Assembly (NCBI RefSeq): GCF_028858535.1
Contig: NZ_JAPMOU010000037.1
Location: forward strand, 1 to 56,623
Origin: Spartinivicinus poritis
GTDB taxonomy: Bacteria > Pseudomonadota > Gammaproteobacteria > Pseudomonadales > Zooshikellaceae
Length of the DNA: 56,623 bases
Direction: 5' to 3'
Position 1 is the stretch's first letter. Every line of letters starts with the position of its first letter. This document shows positions 17,141 to 26,674 of the stretch, one piece after another. The notes below the pieces were generated by a model, which was not told the origin of the DNA, did not search any database, and saw only the letters and a list, made by a program, of their open reading frames with translations. A program made the translations under genes and the position numbers.

Positions 17141-17785
17141 ATGCTAACTTCAGCAAACCATGCTGGTAACCGTAATACTTGTTACGCTGGTAATAAGAAT
17201 GTTGATAATAAACAACTAGCGGAAACATCTATTGCCAGAAAAAATACGAATAGCAATAACCAATGTACTGGATTAGTAAAAAATAAGGTAAATCAATATA
17301 AAGATAAGACTAAAAGTGTAGTTGGTAATAATAGCTCTAAAGTGAGGAGTGTTAAAGAACAAAGCCCTTTTAGAGGCATAATGTCAGATTTGGTTTCTGT
17401 CAATAGCAGTAGACTTAGAAGTGTGAGTTTTAATAAGTTGTTAATGAATACATCTGGTGTAGGAGATATCGTTTCAAGATCAAACTTACCGGAAGATTTT
17501 CCTGATATCAGGCCTGCACAGGAGGCTGTAATTCCCTACGTGCTTGAACAAAAAAAGCATTATCTTAACGCTTCAACTAAACCAATCATTATTGATGTTT
17601 GGCAAAACCCCAGAAATAAAGCTTTATATATACAAGATGGTCAACATCGTTTTGTAACTGCTTGTATATTAGGTAAGCAAATCCTGTTAAGACTAAAAAA
17701 AATGGGTTTTTCTGCTTTTAATGGTAGCTGGGAACAAACTAAATATATTAATACACTGGCTGCTAAGGATCGAATTAAAGCCTAA
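17141..17785 (+). CDS. Protein with ParB-like C-terminal motif and disordered N-terminus
   Basis: 214 residues. Residues 1-75 are Asn/Lys/Ser-rich and likely disordered. Residues about 115-185 contain IRPAQEAVIPYVLEQKKHYL, then KPIIIDVW and IQDGQHRFVTACILGKQ; the last resembles the D/G-x-H-R box of the ParB N-terminal/sulfiredoxin-like fold, which binds nucleotides and in some members has nuclease or CTPase activity. There is no helix-turn-helix and no ParA partner, so plasmid partitioning is unlikely. AAAGGA precedes the ATG. It is monocistronic with a strong terminator 25 bp downstream. Exact role unknown. Confidence 0.65.
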   Translation: MLTSANHAGNRNTCYAGNKNVDNKQLAETSIARKNTNSNNQCTGLVKNKVNQYKDKTKSVVGNNSSKVRSVKEQSPFRGIMSDLVSVNSSRLRSVSFNKLLMNTSGVGDIVSRSNLPEDFPDIRPAQEAVIPYVLEQKKHYLNASTKPIIIDVWQNPRNKALYIQDGQHRFVTACILGKQILLRLKKMGFSAFNGSWEQTKYINTLAAKDRIKA

Positions 17786-17809
17786 AAGCCAGTTGTGAAG
17801 GATATAATA

Positions 17810-17843
17810 TGACACGGACTATTGAATTTAATAGTCCGTGTCA
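17810..17843. terminator. Hairpin between convergent genes
   Basis: TGACACGGACTATT pairs perfectly with AATAGTCCGTGTCA over 14 bp around a 6-base loop. It lies between the convergent ParB-like and carboxypeptidase genes and could end transcription from both sides, although flanking T-runs are short. Confidence 0.7.
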
Positions 17844-17854
17844 TTAAAGGGCAA

Positions 17855-20041
17855 TTAACGAGAGAACTGAATTGACCAACCTATAATAACCCCAGTGATA
17901 GGGTCTGAGTTATTAGATGTGTCTTTAAAAGCGAGTTGCCAGTTTTTTCCTTTTAAGTTATTAAAAACATTAGCAGGGATCGTTGATGTATAGGTTTTTT
18001 GTATACCGTCTGCATTGTTGCCATTATTCCGCAAGATAAAGTAGCCTGCTCTTGTCGCTTGACTGACCAAAGCTATTCTTAGTTTGCTATGATCCCGGTG
18101 TTTGACTGTAAAGCGAACAATGGCTGATTTTGCGTTTGGCGCATTCTGCGGAATATCAAGTCCTTTGCTGAATTCATATTTACCCGGTTTAATGCCATAG
18201 GCTTTACGGTCCTGATAAATATACTGACCATTGTCGTTGTTATCGCCATTATCGTCATCTGGAGTAGTATTGCCTTCTTTAATCTGTAAGAACTGGGCAC
18301 TAACGGGTCCCCATTGACCACTAGTGTCTTTCGTTCTTACATACACAATATGTCGTCCAGGCTCTAAACCAGTGGTGTCTATAGTGCCGGTAATATTACC
18401 CTGTCTTCCTGTTATCTCGAGTGGTACTGCCGTGTGGCCTGCAGTCCAGAAAGGGGTATCGATTGAATATTGGGCTTCAGTTATCCTTTGTGTGCGTTCT
18501 CTACCATTGCTGTGGTTAAAATTGGCATCAGTTGCGCTAGCTGTTAGCCTGACTTGGGTTCCAGGTTCTACTTCACTATTCTCAGTGTTGAGGGTTAAAT
18601 CAAGTGTTTCTGGACCTGATGGGGTCATATAAGGTGTTCGGGCAACTTTTGCTGCATAAAGCAGTGCTTTTAAGTTATTTGGCTTAACTGTTTTATTAAA
18701 TGACTCACAGGGTTCAAAAAAGGTGCCTGATTTACCTAGCTCAAAAGTAAATGCAGCAACGCCTAACTCACCATAGGCAAAGTCATCACTGGCGCCAGTA
18801 GTAGGGTATAGGCCTGAGGCCTGCTTAGGTGAGTATTGATTAAACCAGGCAAAACGACGCCCTAATGTTTGTAATTCCTTGTTATTTGGTGCTTCTTGGC
18901 TTGAATCCCCCCAAGGCCATAATACGAGGCCACCATGGCTATGGATATCAATAAAAATACCTTTGGTATTTAGCGGGGCTTTGTCTGTTCGGTTGGGGGC
19001 TCTGTTATCTTCCCATATTTTTCTCATATAGTTTTGGATTGCTTGGGTTTCTAACTCAGAAGCCTCTCTTAAGCCGCGATAAGTATCGTCACATGCATTA
19101 TCACTCGCGCCAGTAATATTATCTTCCCAGTCGTGGGAGAAGTTGCGATTCAAGTCAACGCCATTTTTATAAACAGGGCGACAGCTCCCTCCACTCTCAG
19201 TAAAATTAGCATTTTTTCTTTGAAACTTGGTTAAACGGTTTTCAGCTATTTTTCTGCCATCAGGGTTTGAGTGAAGCATAAAGTGGACTTCATGATGATC
19301 TAAAATCCAGGTAATATCAGCATCTTTACCATAGTTGTTGGTCAAATGACGAGCAAATTCTAATGCCAGAGGGGCAGTGGCATATTCTCTAGCGTGTAAT
19401 CCACTATTTAAAAATAGCTTGGGTTTATCACCTTTAATTGCTGTGTTGGTTAATTTGAGTACTTTGATATCGTAACCTTGACTACTATTATCTGGATGCT
19501 GTTTTTTCCAGGAGTTACCGACATCCAGCCATTGAGCAATATTGGAGAACTTGTTAGCTATTTGTTGCGCTTCTGCAAAGGTTTCTTCAACTGTCTCATA
19601 ACATTGAAAGCCAGGAATACCGCCAGCGCTTTCATCGAAGCCTGAGCGTAAAGAAAGAGAAGGTTGTTGCATTTTTTCTTTTATTTGCTCGAGTTCGCGA
19701 CTTCTTTTTTTAATCCACTGAGTGGCCTTTTGGATATCAACTTTAAAGCCTTGCTGTTTGGCTGTGTCGGTTAGTCTTTGTTTTTCTTCCTTGGATAAGT
19801 CTACAATTAAGCTAAACGATTTATCATGAGACTCTAGCATTTGACCATGAAAGCTTATTTTGGCTTTATTGTAGATTTCTTTGCTGGCAAAGGTTACTTT
19901 GTAAATAGTGCTGAGCGCAGCTTGTTCCTGATCTATAAAGATTATGGCTTCAGAATTCTGTTCATTCTCAGTAGCTGCCGCTGGAAGGGTTATAACCCCT
20001 AAGGTTACACCTAATAATGATGCAAGTGTATTTTTCAGCAT
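17855..20041 (-). CDS. Secreted zinc carboxypeptidase (M14) with C-terminal P-domain
   Basis: 728 residues. Signal peptide about 1-24, then a pro-region to about 140. M14 domain about 145-460 with zinc ligands His216 and Glu219 (GLHAREYA) and His367 (DIHSHG), substrate-binding HSNPDGRKIAENR and GVDLNRNFSHDW, and catalytic Glu434 in FTFELGKSG. An Ig-like module follows (about 475-590), then a short Asp/Asn-rich linker and a proprotein-convertase P-type beta domain (about 605-728, from YQDRKAYGIKPG to GWSIQFSR). It is an exported enzyme trimming C-terminal residues from peptides; P-domains are common on secreted proteases of marine bacteria. It could act with the trypsin-like protease, which would supply C-terminal Lys/Arg ends. 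Confidence 0.95.
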   Translation of the reverse strand: MLKNTLASLLGVTLGVITLPAAATENEQNSEAIIFIDQEQAALSTIYKVTFASKEIYNKAKISFHGQMLESHDKSFSLIVDLSKEEKQRLTDTAKQQGFKVDIQKATQWIKKRSRELEQIKEKMQQPSLSLRSGFDESAGGIPGFQCYETVEETFAEAQQIANKFSNIAQWLDVGNSWKKQHPDNSSQGYDIKVLKLTNTAIKGDKPKLFLNSGLHAREYATAPLALEFARHLTNNYGKDADITWILDHHEVHFMLHSNPDGRKIAENRLTKFQRKNANFTESGGSCRPVYKNGVDLNRNFSHDWEDNITGASDNACDDTYRGLREASELETQAIQNYMRKIWEDNRAPNRTDKAPLNTKGIFIDIHSHGGLVLWPWGDSSQEAPNNKELQTLGRRFAWFNQYSPKQASGLYPTTGASDDFAYGELGVAAFTFELGKSGTFFEPCESFNKTVKPNNLKALLYAAKVARTPYMTPSGPETLDLTLNTENSEVEPGTQVRLTASATDANFNHSNGRERTQRITEAQYSIDTPFWTAGHTAVPLEITGRQGNITGTIDTTGLEPGRHIVYVRTKDTSGQWGPVSAQFLQIKEGNTTPDDDNGDNNDNGQYIYQDRKAYGIKPGKYEFSKGLDIPQNAPNAKSAIVRFTVKHRDHSKLRIALVSQATRAGYFILRNNGNNADGIQKTYTSTIPANVFNNLKGKNWQLAFKDTSNNSDPITGVIIGWSIQFSR

Positions 20042-20575
20042 GGAATTCCTTACTTTAATTTAGTAATGAAGTAGTCTATTTTTTTGCTCGGAAGTATGGC
20101 GACTGATTGAGCTTGGTTGTTTATTAAATGCAGTCAAATAAAGGATTGACTGTTAATAGGATTATAGGCTTTTGATATTATTTAAGTTATTAACTACGTC
20201 ATTAAGTAAATTGTAAAAACACTTATTGTTGATTTGTGTGATAAAAAGCTCATCTGCTAATGTGCGCTACATATAGGGTAAATATTGATTTTATGTTTCT
20301 TTAGTGTCTGAGTTTTTATGAAATATTTAGCGTTGTTTTAAAGTTTGTCTTTTTTTGATTTAAATACCTGAGGAATATAAAGAATAATAGTTGAACATTT
20401 TTTCCAAAAAATAATTATTAGCTTATAATTTTTCTTCAATATCCTGTGATTCCATATCAGACACTAGACTTATTTTCTGCAATATACTTAACCCGTTACA
20501 GCTAGCGAACAATCCAGCCCCCTTTGAAAAAGGGGGGGACTATTCAAGGGTTAATCATAGAGATTAGCTATCTAC
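20042..20575. other. Divergent intergenic region
   Basis: About 530 bp, AT-rich, between the leftward carboxypeptidase gene and the rightward exporter gene. It holds a C/G-rich hairpin at 20518-20538 but no recognised yybP-ykoY riboswitch, RNA gene or open frame. Confidence 0.5.
20518..20538. repeat. CCCCCTTT/AAAGGGGG hairpin
   Basis: CCCCCTTT-GAA-AAAGGGGG stands out in AT-rich surroundings. This C/T-G/A hairpin resembles short extragenic palindromes scattered in many proteobacterial genomes. It lies about 115 bp upstream of the exporter start. Confidence 0.5.
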
Positions 20576-20653
20576 TTGATAATATCTATCATTTTCATTT
20601 ACCATCTGGCTTTCCTTACACTGGCGATATGGTGCAGTAGGGGAGGTTTGGTG

Positions 20654-21847
20654 ATGTTCATACAGCGACAACAAGGGTTACGTGTTTCATTGGCTCAGCA
20701 AGGTTGGCAGCTAACTAATAAACGGTTGTTGCTGCCAACCGTTTTATTTGCCTTGTTGCTTACTGACAATACAAGAGAATTAACCATTGGAGTATTGGCT
20801 GATGCCTTTTGGCAAGTGGCTGCCTATGTCGCTGCCACCTTGGCACTGTTTCATTATTTAACCGAGCGTTTTGATAAAAGTGGTTTTTTTCAGGAGAAAC
20901 TGGCCGGCAGTAATACACTGCAAGTATTGTTTGCTGCTTTTATGGGGGCTTTGCCTGGCTGCGGTGGTGCGATTGTTGTTGTTACTCAATATGTTAAAGG
21001 CAACTTGAGTTTTGGTGGTGTAGTTGCTGTATTGACGGCCACAATGGGGGATGCAGCTTTTCTACTGCTGGCAAGCAAGCCAGCTGATGGTTTATTCATC
21101 ATTGCTTTAGGCTTTGGAGTAGGCTTGGTTTCTGGGCTATTAGTGGACAAAATCCATGGTGTGGATTTTATGCGCCCTAAACTGAAGCAGCAATCTGCTC
21201 AAATCAATTGTGATAAACCCAATCCGTGTAATCGAAATATAATCAAGTTGCAGGGTAAGTTTTGGCAGTGGATGTTATTACCTGCCATGACATTTGCTGT
21301 AATGGGCTCATTCCAGGTGGATACCGACCAGCTATTTGGCTTTGCTGAAGGGACTTCTGCTGGACTAGGAGCGGCTGCTGCAATGATTGCTATTGTGTTG
21401 TGGGCAACCACACGAGAAGTGACTAGCTATGAGTCTGCAGTTGCGGAAGACCCAAAAGCTAATAATGTGGCATTGTTCCAGCGAGTGGCACAGGATACTA
21501 ACTTTGTAACAAGCTGGGTAATTGCAGCCTTTTTAATGTTTGAGCTGGTTGTATATTGGTTTGATATTAATCTAGCTGCTTTATTTTCTGACTGGGCACC
21601 TCTTATGCCTCTAATGGGCGTATTGATTGGTTTGCTGCCTGGTTGTGGCCCACAAATATTAGTGACCAGCTTATATATCGGTGGTGCTGTACCAATGTCA
21701 GCACAGTTGGGAAATGCAATCAGTAATGATGGTGATGCACTGTTTCCTGCTATTGCCTTAGCACCTAAGGCTGCGGTAATGGCAACCTTGTACTCAACTA
21801 TTCCGGCACTGGTTGCCGCTTACGGCTACTTCGTGATCTTTGAGTAA
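20654..21847 (+). CDS. Putative manganese/heavy-metal exporter (ArsP_2, DUF2899 family)
   Basis: 397 residues from the ATG at 20654, chosen because GGGAGG lies 7 bases upstream; a TTG start at 20576 would add 26 residues. About 10 membrane helices in two related halves. Family features: LLLTDNTRELTIGVLADAFWQ near the start, and the duplicated glycine/cysteine loops GALPGCGGAIVVVTQ and GLLPGCGPQILVTS, each followed by a G-D/N-DA motif (TATMGDAAFLLL, AISNDGDALFPA). These are annotated as putative manganese transporters. A cytoplasmic loop near 190-280 links the halves. Single gene; metal specificity is by family name only. Confidence 0.85.
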   Translation: MFIQRQQGLRVSLAQQGWQLTNKRLLLPTVLFALLLTDNTRELTIGVLADAFWQVAAYVAATLALFHYLTERFDKSGFFQEKLAGSNTLQVLFAAFMGALPGCGGAIVVVTQYVKGNLSFGGVVAVLTATMGDAAFLLLASKPADGLFIIALGFGVGLVSGLLVDKIHGVDFMRPKLKQQSAQINCDKPNPCNRNIIKLQGKFWQWMLLPAMTFAVMGSFQVDTDQLFGFAEGTSAGLGAAAAMIAIVLWATTREVTSYESAVAEDPKANNVALFQRVAQDTNFVTSWVIAAFLMFELVVYWFDINLAALFSDWAPLMPLMGVLIGLLPGCGPQILVTSLYIGGAVPMSAQLGNAISNDGDALFPAIALAPKAAVMATLYSTIPALVAAYGYFVIFE

Positions 21848-21942
21848 CAATATACGCTTCATGAATGTAATAAGCACCTGGAGTGGTGCTTTATCAAGTT
21901 TGCACTATTAGAATGGCGCTTTTTGGAAAGTGAAGCGCCTTT

Positions 21943-22782
21943 ATGCTCAGTTATCGCCACGCCTTTCATGCCGGCAACCATGCCGATGTACTTAAGCACC
22001 TGACAGAGGTGCTGATCCTGGATCATTTGCTGCAAAAACAGGGTAAGCCACTTTGCTATATCGATACCCACTCAGGCCCTGGGATGTATGCTTTACTCCA
22101 GGGCTATGCTCAGCAAAATGCAGAGTATGAGACAGGTATTAGTAAGCTTTGGCAGCAAGCCAACCTGCCTGAGCCATTGGCACGTTATGTCGAAGTGGTA
22201 GCGGCCCATAACCCTGGTGGGGCTTTAAAGTGTTATCCAGGGTCTCCTGCGATTGCAAGACAGTTACTAAAGCCTGACGACCGGCTCCAGTTATTTGAAC
22301 TCCACCCAAAAGATTGTGAGTTGCTGCAAGAATGGTCGAAAGGAAACCAGCGGATTCGGGTGCAACGGGAAAGTGGCTTTGAACGATTAACAGCGATACT
22401 TCCTCCTCCAGAACGGCGGGCGCTGGTACTTATTGATCCACCTTATGAAGTCAAACAAGATTATCAGCAAGTCATCACTGTCTTGCAGAAAGCGCTTAAA
22501 CGCTTTGCAACAGGCGTATATCTGCTTTGGTATCCATTGTTGGCCAGGCCAGAAATACAAGCCATGGAACGTAAACTAAAGCAGCTGGCTGACCGTTACC
22601 TGCATGCCAGCTTGCAGGTGCAGGATTCAGGTTCGGGTGGAATGTATGGCAGTGCTGTATTTGTGATTAACCCTCCATGGCGGCTAAATGAGCAATTAGG
22701 ACAATGTTTGCCGTTTTTGCTCCAGCAGCTGGGGCAGGACTCAACTGCTAAAATAAGTCTGAACTCCCATGGGCTGGACTGA
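21943..22782 (+). CDS. rlmJ: 23S rRNA (adenine(2030)-N6)-methyltransferase RlmJ
   Basis: 279 residues, almost the length of the E. coli enzyme. The start MLSYRHAFHAGNHADVLKH is the family signature; DTHSGPGMY (41-49) is the SAM-binding loop; DPPY at 165-168 is the catalytic motif of adenine-N6 methyltransferases, followed by VYLLWYPLL. It methylates A2030 of 23S rRNA using SAM, in the cytoplasm, before ribosome assembly is complete. It lies 95 bp behind the exporter gene in the same direction and is probably transcribed alone. Confidence 0.97.
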   Translation: MLSYRHAFHAGNHADVLKHLTEVLILDHLLQKQGKPLCYIDTHSGPGMYALLQGYAQQNAEYETGISKLWQQANLPEPLARYVEVVAAHNPGGALKCYPGSPAIARQLLKPDDRLQLFELHPKDCELLQEWSKGNQRIRVQRESGFERLTAILPPPERRALVLIDPPYEVKQDYQQVITVLQKALKRFATGVYLLWYPLLARPEIQAMERKLKQLADRYLHASLQVQDSGSGGMYGSAVFVINPPWRLNEQLGQCLPFLLQQLGQDSTAKISLNSHGLD

Positions 22783-22946
22783 TAGAAAATACAGCTAGGA
22801 TATGGCCTGGAACTGGCATTACAAAATTAAATCAACTTGGTTAAACAAACCTTTGTCGCTTTTTAATAAAAGCAATAAAGGCGTCACTTGACAGGTTGTT
22901 TGCCCCAGTCATAAGGTTCATAAAGTATGCAATATTAAAATGGTGG

Positions 22947-23852
22947 ATGATGTTTAATTCACGTAGAAAATTAGTAACGTTGGCTCTAACCAGTGCGATT
23001 GGCTGTTTTACGCCATTATCAATGGCGGCTAAAAGCCCATTCTGGACCAAGCTGACAATACCAAATGATGCACCAGCACAAGCGATTGGTACTTATCAGG
23101 CAGGCTGTCTGGCTGGTGGTAAGTCATTGCCGCCCAATGGTAAGGGCTATCAGGTAATGCGGCTAACGCGTGGACGGTTTTATGGCCACCCAGACCTGGT
23201 TGATTTTATTAAAGGGCTGGCAGCAGGCATGGATAAGCACAATGTTGGTACTTTGCTGGTAGGTGATTTATCCATGGCTAGGGGTGGCCCTTTTGTTAGA
23301 GGTCATCGGAGTCATCAAAATGGTTTGGATGCTGACCTGTGGTATAACCTGGAAAAAGACCGGCCTTTATCATTGCACGAGCGTGAAGCCTTAGGGGCTT
23401 ATTCATTGGTAACGGCTAACGGTAGAACAGTTAAGCCCAGGTTATGGAGTAATAACCACCAGCAAATGTTAAAGCTGGCAGCTTCTAACCCTAAGGTGGA
23501 TCGAATTTTTGTCAATGCCGCAATTAAAAAGCAGTTATGTAAAACTAAAACCAGCGCCGATGATGACTGGATTAGAAAAATTCGTCCTTGGTGGGGCCAT
23601 GCAGACCACTTTCATGTACGGATGAAATGTCCAGCGGATAGCCCGCAGTGTAAGTCACAAGCACCAATACCGAAGGGAAGTGGGTGTGATAAGTCGCTAA
23701 ATTGGTGGTTTGCCAAACACAAGCCGGCCCCCAAAAAGAAACCAAGTAAAAAACCGGTGAAGCCAAAACCAAAGTTACCTTATTGGCAACAAGTGAAGCT
23801 ACCTAAAGCCTGTAGCCAGATCTTTAGGGCTAAATCTAAGTACTTTCATTAA
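22947..23852 (+). CDS. mepA: Penicillin-insensitive murein endopeptidase MepA
   Basis: 301 residues from the ATG at 22947 (a second ATG follows directly); an upstream TTG start is unlikely. Signal peptide to about residue 29. The LAS-type metallopeptidase domain has GHRSHQNGLDADLWY, supplying zinc ligands His and Asp, and the second zinc box WWGHADHFHVRM. It cleaves D-Ala-meso-DAP cross-links of peptidoglycan in the periplasm. The C-terminal tail (about 258-285) is Lys/Pro-rich, an extension on the E. coli-like core that may contact the wall. A hairpin lies just downstream. Confidence 0.95.
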   Translation: MMFNSRRKLVTLALTSAIGCFTPLSMAAKSPFWTKLTIPNDAPAQAIGTYQAGCLAGGKSLPPNGKGYQVMRLTRGRFYGHPDLVDFIKGLAAGMDKHNVGTLLVGDLSMARGGPFVRGHRSHQNGLDADLWYNLEKDRPLSLHEREALGAYSLVTANGRTVKPRLWSNNHQQMLKLAASNPKVDRIFVNAAIKKQLCKTKTSADDDWIRKIRPWWGHADHFHVRMKCPADSPQCKSQAPIPKGSGCDKSLNWWFAKHKPAPKKKPSKKPVKPKPKLPYWQQVKLPKACSQIFRAKSKYFH

Positions 23853-23867
23853 TACTATATCTATTTT

Positions 23868-23899
23868 GGTTTATAGCCTGCCTTCCTGGGCTATAAACC
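23868..23899. terminator. mepA: Hairpin downstream of mepA
   Basis: GGTTTATAGCC pairs perfectly with GGCTATAAACC (11 bp, 10-base loop), 15 bases after the mepA stop. The T-run is upstream rather than downstream, so termination efficiency in the mepA direction is uncertain. Confidence 0.6.
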
Positions 23900-24207
23900 G
23901 CGCTATTTATAATTTCTCATCTTCTCTCTTGCGGCAAACTTGCCGTCATTCTCATAAAGTCTATTGAATGATCTGTTATAGGTTTGTTACACTCAGGTTA
24001 TCTTAAACGATACAGATGGCTATTTTGCTGGGCCTGAAGAGTTTGCCCCGCTTTAATTATCTGTAGAAATAGAAACACATAAACCTGATAAATAAAAAAC
24101 AAGAAATAAACGTTAGAATAAATAAAAGTTAGGAAGTCCTTCGCTTGTAGTATTTGACTGTAAGTAGTAGGGCTGGGCTTAAAAAAAACAAATATTAGGA
24201 GTTGCCC
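23900..24207 (+). promoter_or_regulatory. Upstream region of the sugar ABC operon
   Basis: About 300 bp, A-rich toward the gene. TAGGAG at 24196-24201 is a good ribosome binding site for the ATG at 24208. No clear LacI-type palindrome was found by eye, although the LacI gene at the operon's end suggests one should exist. Confidence 0.4.
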
Positions 24208-25482
24208 ATGAAAATGATAGCTCGCTGCTTATCTGGTGGTTTGTCCTTAGGGTTGTTACTTTTAACCAATATTGCTTTTAGTGAAAAATTAACAATCTCT
24301 TGTGGGGCCGTTGGTGCAGAACTGTCTTTATGTAAAGAAGCAGTATCAGCTTGGACTAAAAAAACAGGCCATCAGGTGGAGGTTATTTCCACCCCTAACT
24401 CATCAACAGAACGACTGGCGTTGTATCAGCAAATATTCTCTGCCAAAAGCAGTGATATAGATGTGTTTCAAATTGATATTATTTGGCCAGGGTTACTAGC
24501 GAATCACTTAGTAGACTTATTACCCTACACTCAGGGTATAGAAAAACAGCATTTTCCTACGTTAGTCGAAAATAATACGGTCAGTGGTAAATTGGTGGCT
24601 ATGCCCTGGTTCGTTGACACCGCGTTTTTATATTATCGGAAAGATTTACTTGAAAAATATAACCAGCCCGTTCCTACCACTTGGCAACAGTTGTCGGATA
24701 TAGCGAAAACCATTCAAAACCAAGAGCATAAAAAAGGAAATGAAAAGTTATGGGGGTATGTCTGGCAAGGGCGTGCATATGAGGGATTAACCTGCAACGC
24801 TTTAGAGTGGCTGGCCAGTTTTAATGGTGGCTCAATTGTTGATAGTCATGGAAAGATTACCGTAAACTCCAAAGCAGCTGAGTCAGCACTTGCACTGGCT
24901 GGGCAGTGGGTTGGTAAAATTTCACCGCCAGGGGTTTTAAATTATACTGAAGAAGAAGCTAGAGGCGTGTTCCAATCAGGTAACGCTGTATTTATGCGCA
25001 ACTGGCCTTATGCCTGGGCATTGGCACAAGGAGAAGAGAGTGCTATTAAAGGCAAAGTGGGTATTGTTGCATTGCCTAAAGGAAGCAGTGAAGGCAAGCA
25101 TGCATCTACGTTAGGTGGTTGGCAGCTGGCGGTTTCAAAATACTCTAAATACCCTAAATTAGCGGCTGATTTAACCTTATTTTTAACCAGCTATGATATT
25201 CAAAAGCAACGGCTATTAAAAGGGGCTTTCAATCCAACTATTAAAAGCCTATATGAAGATAAAGAGGTTGTTGCTGCAGCCCCAGTGGCTGAAACATTAG
25301 TTAAATCCTTAGAGCAAAGTGTCGCTCGACCATCCACTGCAACCAAGTCAAAATATAATCAGGTGAGTAACTTGTTTTTTAATGCTGTGCACAATGTGCT
25401 AGCGGGTAAAACAACTCCCAAGCAGGCGCTTAAAAAGCTAGAAAAGAAATTGAAACGAATAAAACGTAAGAAGTGGAATTAA
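24208..25482 (+). CDS. ABC sugar transporter, periplasmic substrate-binding protein
   Basis: 424 residues; the ATG at 24208 is used because TAGGAG sits 6 bases before it (a TTG two codons earlier is possible). Signal peptide 1-23. Mature family-1 solute-binding fold: WTKKTGHQVEVISTPNSSTE, DIDVFQIDIIWPGLLANHLV, MPWFVDTAFLYYRKDLLEKY and ALAGQWVGKISPPGVLNYTE resemble trehalose/maltose-type binding proteins. It delivers an oligosaccharide to the two permeases that follow. The C-terminus is very basic. With the GH13 enzyme in the same operon, an alpha-glucoside such as trehalose, maltose or sucrose is likely. Confidence 0.9.
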   Translation: MKMIARCLSGGLSLGLLLLTNIAFSEKLTISCGAVGAELSLCKEAVSAWTKKTGHQVEVISTPNSSTERLALYQQIFSAKSSDIDVFQIDIIWPGLLANHLVDLLPYTQGIEKQHFPTLVENNTVSGKLVAMPWFVDTAFLYYRKDLLEKYNQPVPTTWQQLSDIAKTIQNQEHKKGNEKLWGYVWQGRAYEGLTCNALEWLASFNGGSIVDSHGKITVNSKAAESALALAGQWVGKISPPGVLNYTEEEARGVFQSGNAVFMRNWPYAWALAQGEESAIKGKVGIVALPKGSSEGKHASTLGGWQLAVSKYSKYPKLAADLTLFLTSYDIQKQRLLKGAFNPTIKSLYEDKEVVAAAPVAETLVKSLEQSVARPSTATKSKYNQVSNLFFNAVHNVLAGKTTPKQALKKLEKKLKRIKRKKWN

Positions 25483-25599
25483 GCTATAGCCAAAGCGAAT
25501 GGTTTTTAGGGGAGGCCGTCAAGCGATGAAGCCTCATGAGTTTATGGTTTTATAAATGATTGGGGTGACAGTTAAATGCTCCGTGCATTAACTGCATTT

Positions 25600-25615
25600 C
25601 CACCATCCTTGGTGG
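25600..25615. repeat. Small hairpin between binding-protein and permease genes
   Basis: CCACCA-TCCT-TGGTGG, with a second partial dyad (GTTAAATGC...GCATTAAC) just upstream. In the 185-bp gap it could protect the binding-protein message 3' end and lower permease expression, as malE-malF spacers do. No T-run, so not a full terminator. Confidence 0.5.
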
Positions 25616-25667
25616 TCAAGAGCGATGACAACAAACCCTAAAAATCATTCGAGAAGGATATATAGCT

Positions 25668-26639
25668 ATGGAACAGACACTTGCTAAACAACAGGCTCCC
25701 AAACGGACGTTAACATTGTTGCCAAAAAATTTGTCTGCTCAACAGCAACGGGTATTGTATGCCTGGGCCTTTCTGATACCAACCATCATTTTATTATTGA
25801 TGGTGGCAGGCTGGCCATTATTAAGGACTATTTGGTTTAGTTTTACTGATGCCAGTTTAGCTAACTTGGATGAGTTTGAATGGATTGGTTTTGGTAATTA
25901 TCTTTATTACGAAGAGGGGGAATACTTTGGGTTGTTAACCGATGGTGAATGGTGGCAGTCAGTTTGGAATACGGTCTTCTTTACGGTAATGTCCGTCAGT
26001 ATAGAATTAGTGTTGGGCTTACTGATTGCTTTGGCTTTAAATCAGCAATTTCCAGGGCGAATTATTTTCCGTACGGTAGTGTTAATCCCTTGGGTTATTC
26101 CCACCATTGTTTCAGCCAAAATTTGGGGGTGGATGCTCCACGACCAGTTCGGTGTCATCAATCATTTACTGGTTTCAGCTGGACTGATTGAAAAACCACT
26201 GGCTTGGACTGCAGACTCGGATTTATCACTATGGGCAGTAATTATTGTGGATGTATGGAAAACCACGCCCTTTATGACCTTGCTTATTTTTGCTGGCTTG
26301 CAAATGTTACCAACGGATTGTTATCGTGCTGCCAAAATTGATGGTATTCCACCATTAAAACTGTTTTTTAGAGTTACCTTACCATTATTGGCGCCGACTA
26401 TTATGGTAGCTGTAATTTTCAGAGCGCTTGATGCATTAAGAGTATTTGATGTTATTTATGTGTTAACGGCTAATAATGCCGATACCATGTCGATGTCGGT
26501 GTTTGCGCGTCAACAGTTAGTAGCGTTTCAGGATGTAGGGTATGGCTCAGCGGCCTCAACTTGTTTGTTCTTTATTATTGCTTTAATTACCTTGGTGTAT
26601 TTGTACTTAGGGAGGAAACAAGTGGGAATGGATAAGTGA
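25668..26639 (+). CDS. ABC sugar transporter permease, MalF-like
   Basis: 323 residues, six core membrane helices. The N-terminus (about 1-30) is cytoplasmic and basic. The permease EAA loop is seen as DCYRAAKIDGIPPLKLFFRV, which contacts the ATPase. It has LIPTIILLLMVAGWPLLRTI and the VIPTIVSAKIWGWML region typical of MalF/ThuF proteins. GAGAAGGA before the ATG is its ribosome binding site. It pairs with the MalG-like permease downstream; a repeat element now separates the two genes. Confidence 0.93.
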   Translation: MEQTLAKQQAPKRTLTLLPKNLSAQQQRVLYAWAFLIPTIILLLMVAGWPLLRTIWFSFTDASLANLDEFEWIGFGNYLYYEEGEYFGLLTDGEWWQSVWNTVFFTVMSVSIELVLGLLIALALNQQFPGRIIFRTVVLIPWVIPTIVSAKIWGWMLHDQFGVINHLLVSAGLIEKPLAWTADSDLSLWAVIIVDVWKTTPFMTLLIFAGLQMLPTDCYRAAKIDGIPPLKLFFRVTLPLLAPTIMVAVIFRALDALRVFDVIYVLTANNADTMSMSVFARQQLVAFQDVGYGSAASTCLFFIIALITLVYLYLGRKQVGMDK

Positions 26640-26674
26640 TTAAACAGAATTCTAATTCCCCCCTCTGGAGGCTG

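Noticed and set aside
20460-20653. Possible manganese riboswitch upstream of the metal exporter
   Set aside because: None of the conserved yybP-ykoY loop sequences were found; only a CCCCCTTT hairpin is present.
22841-23050. Leftward 69-codon frame overlapping the mepA start
   Set aside because: Antisense to the mepA signal-peptide region; no ribosome binding site or domain.
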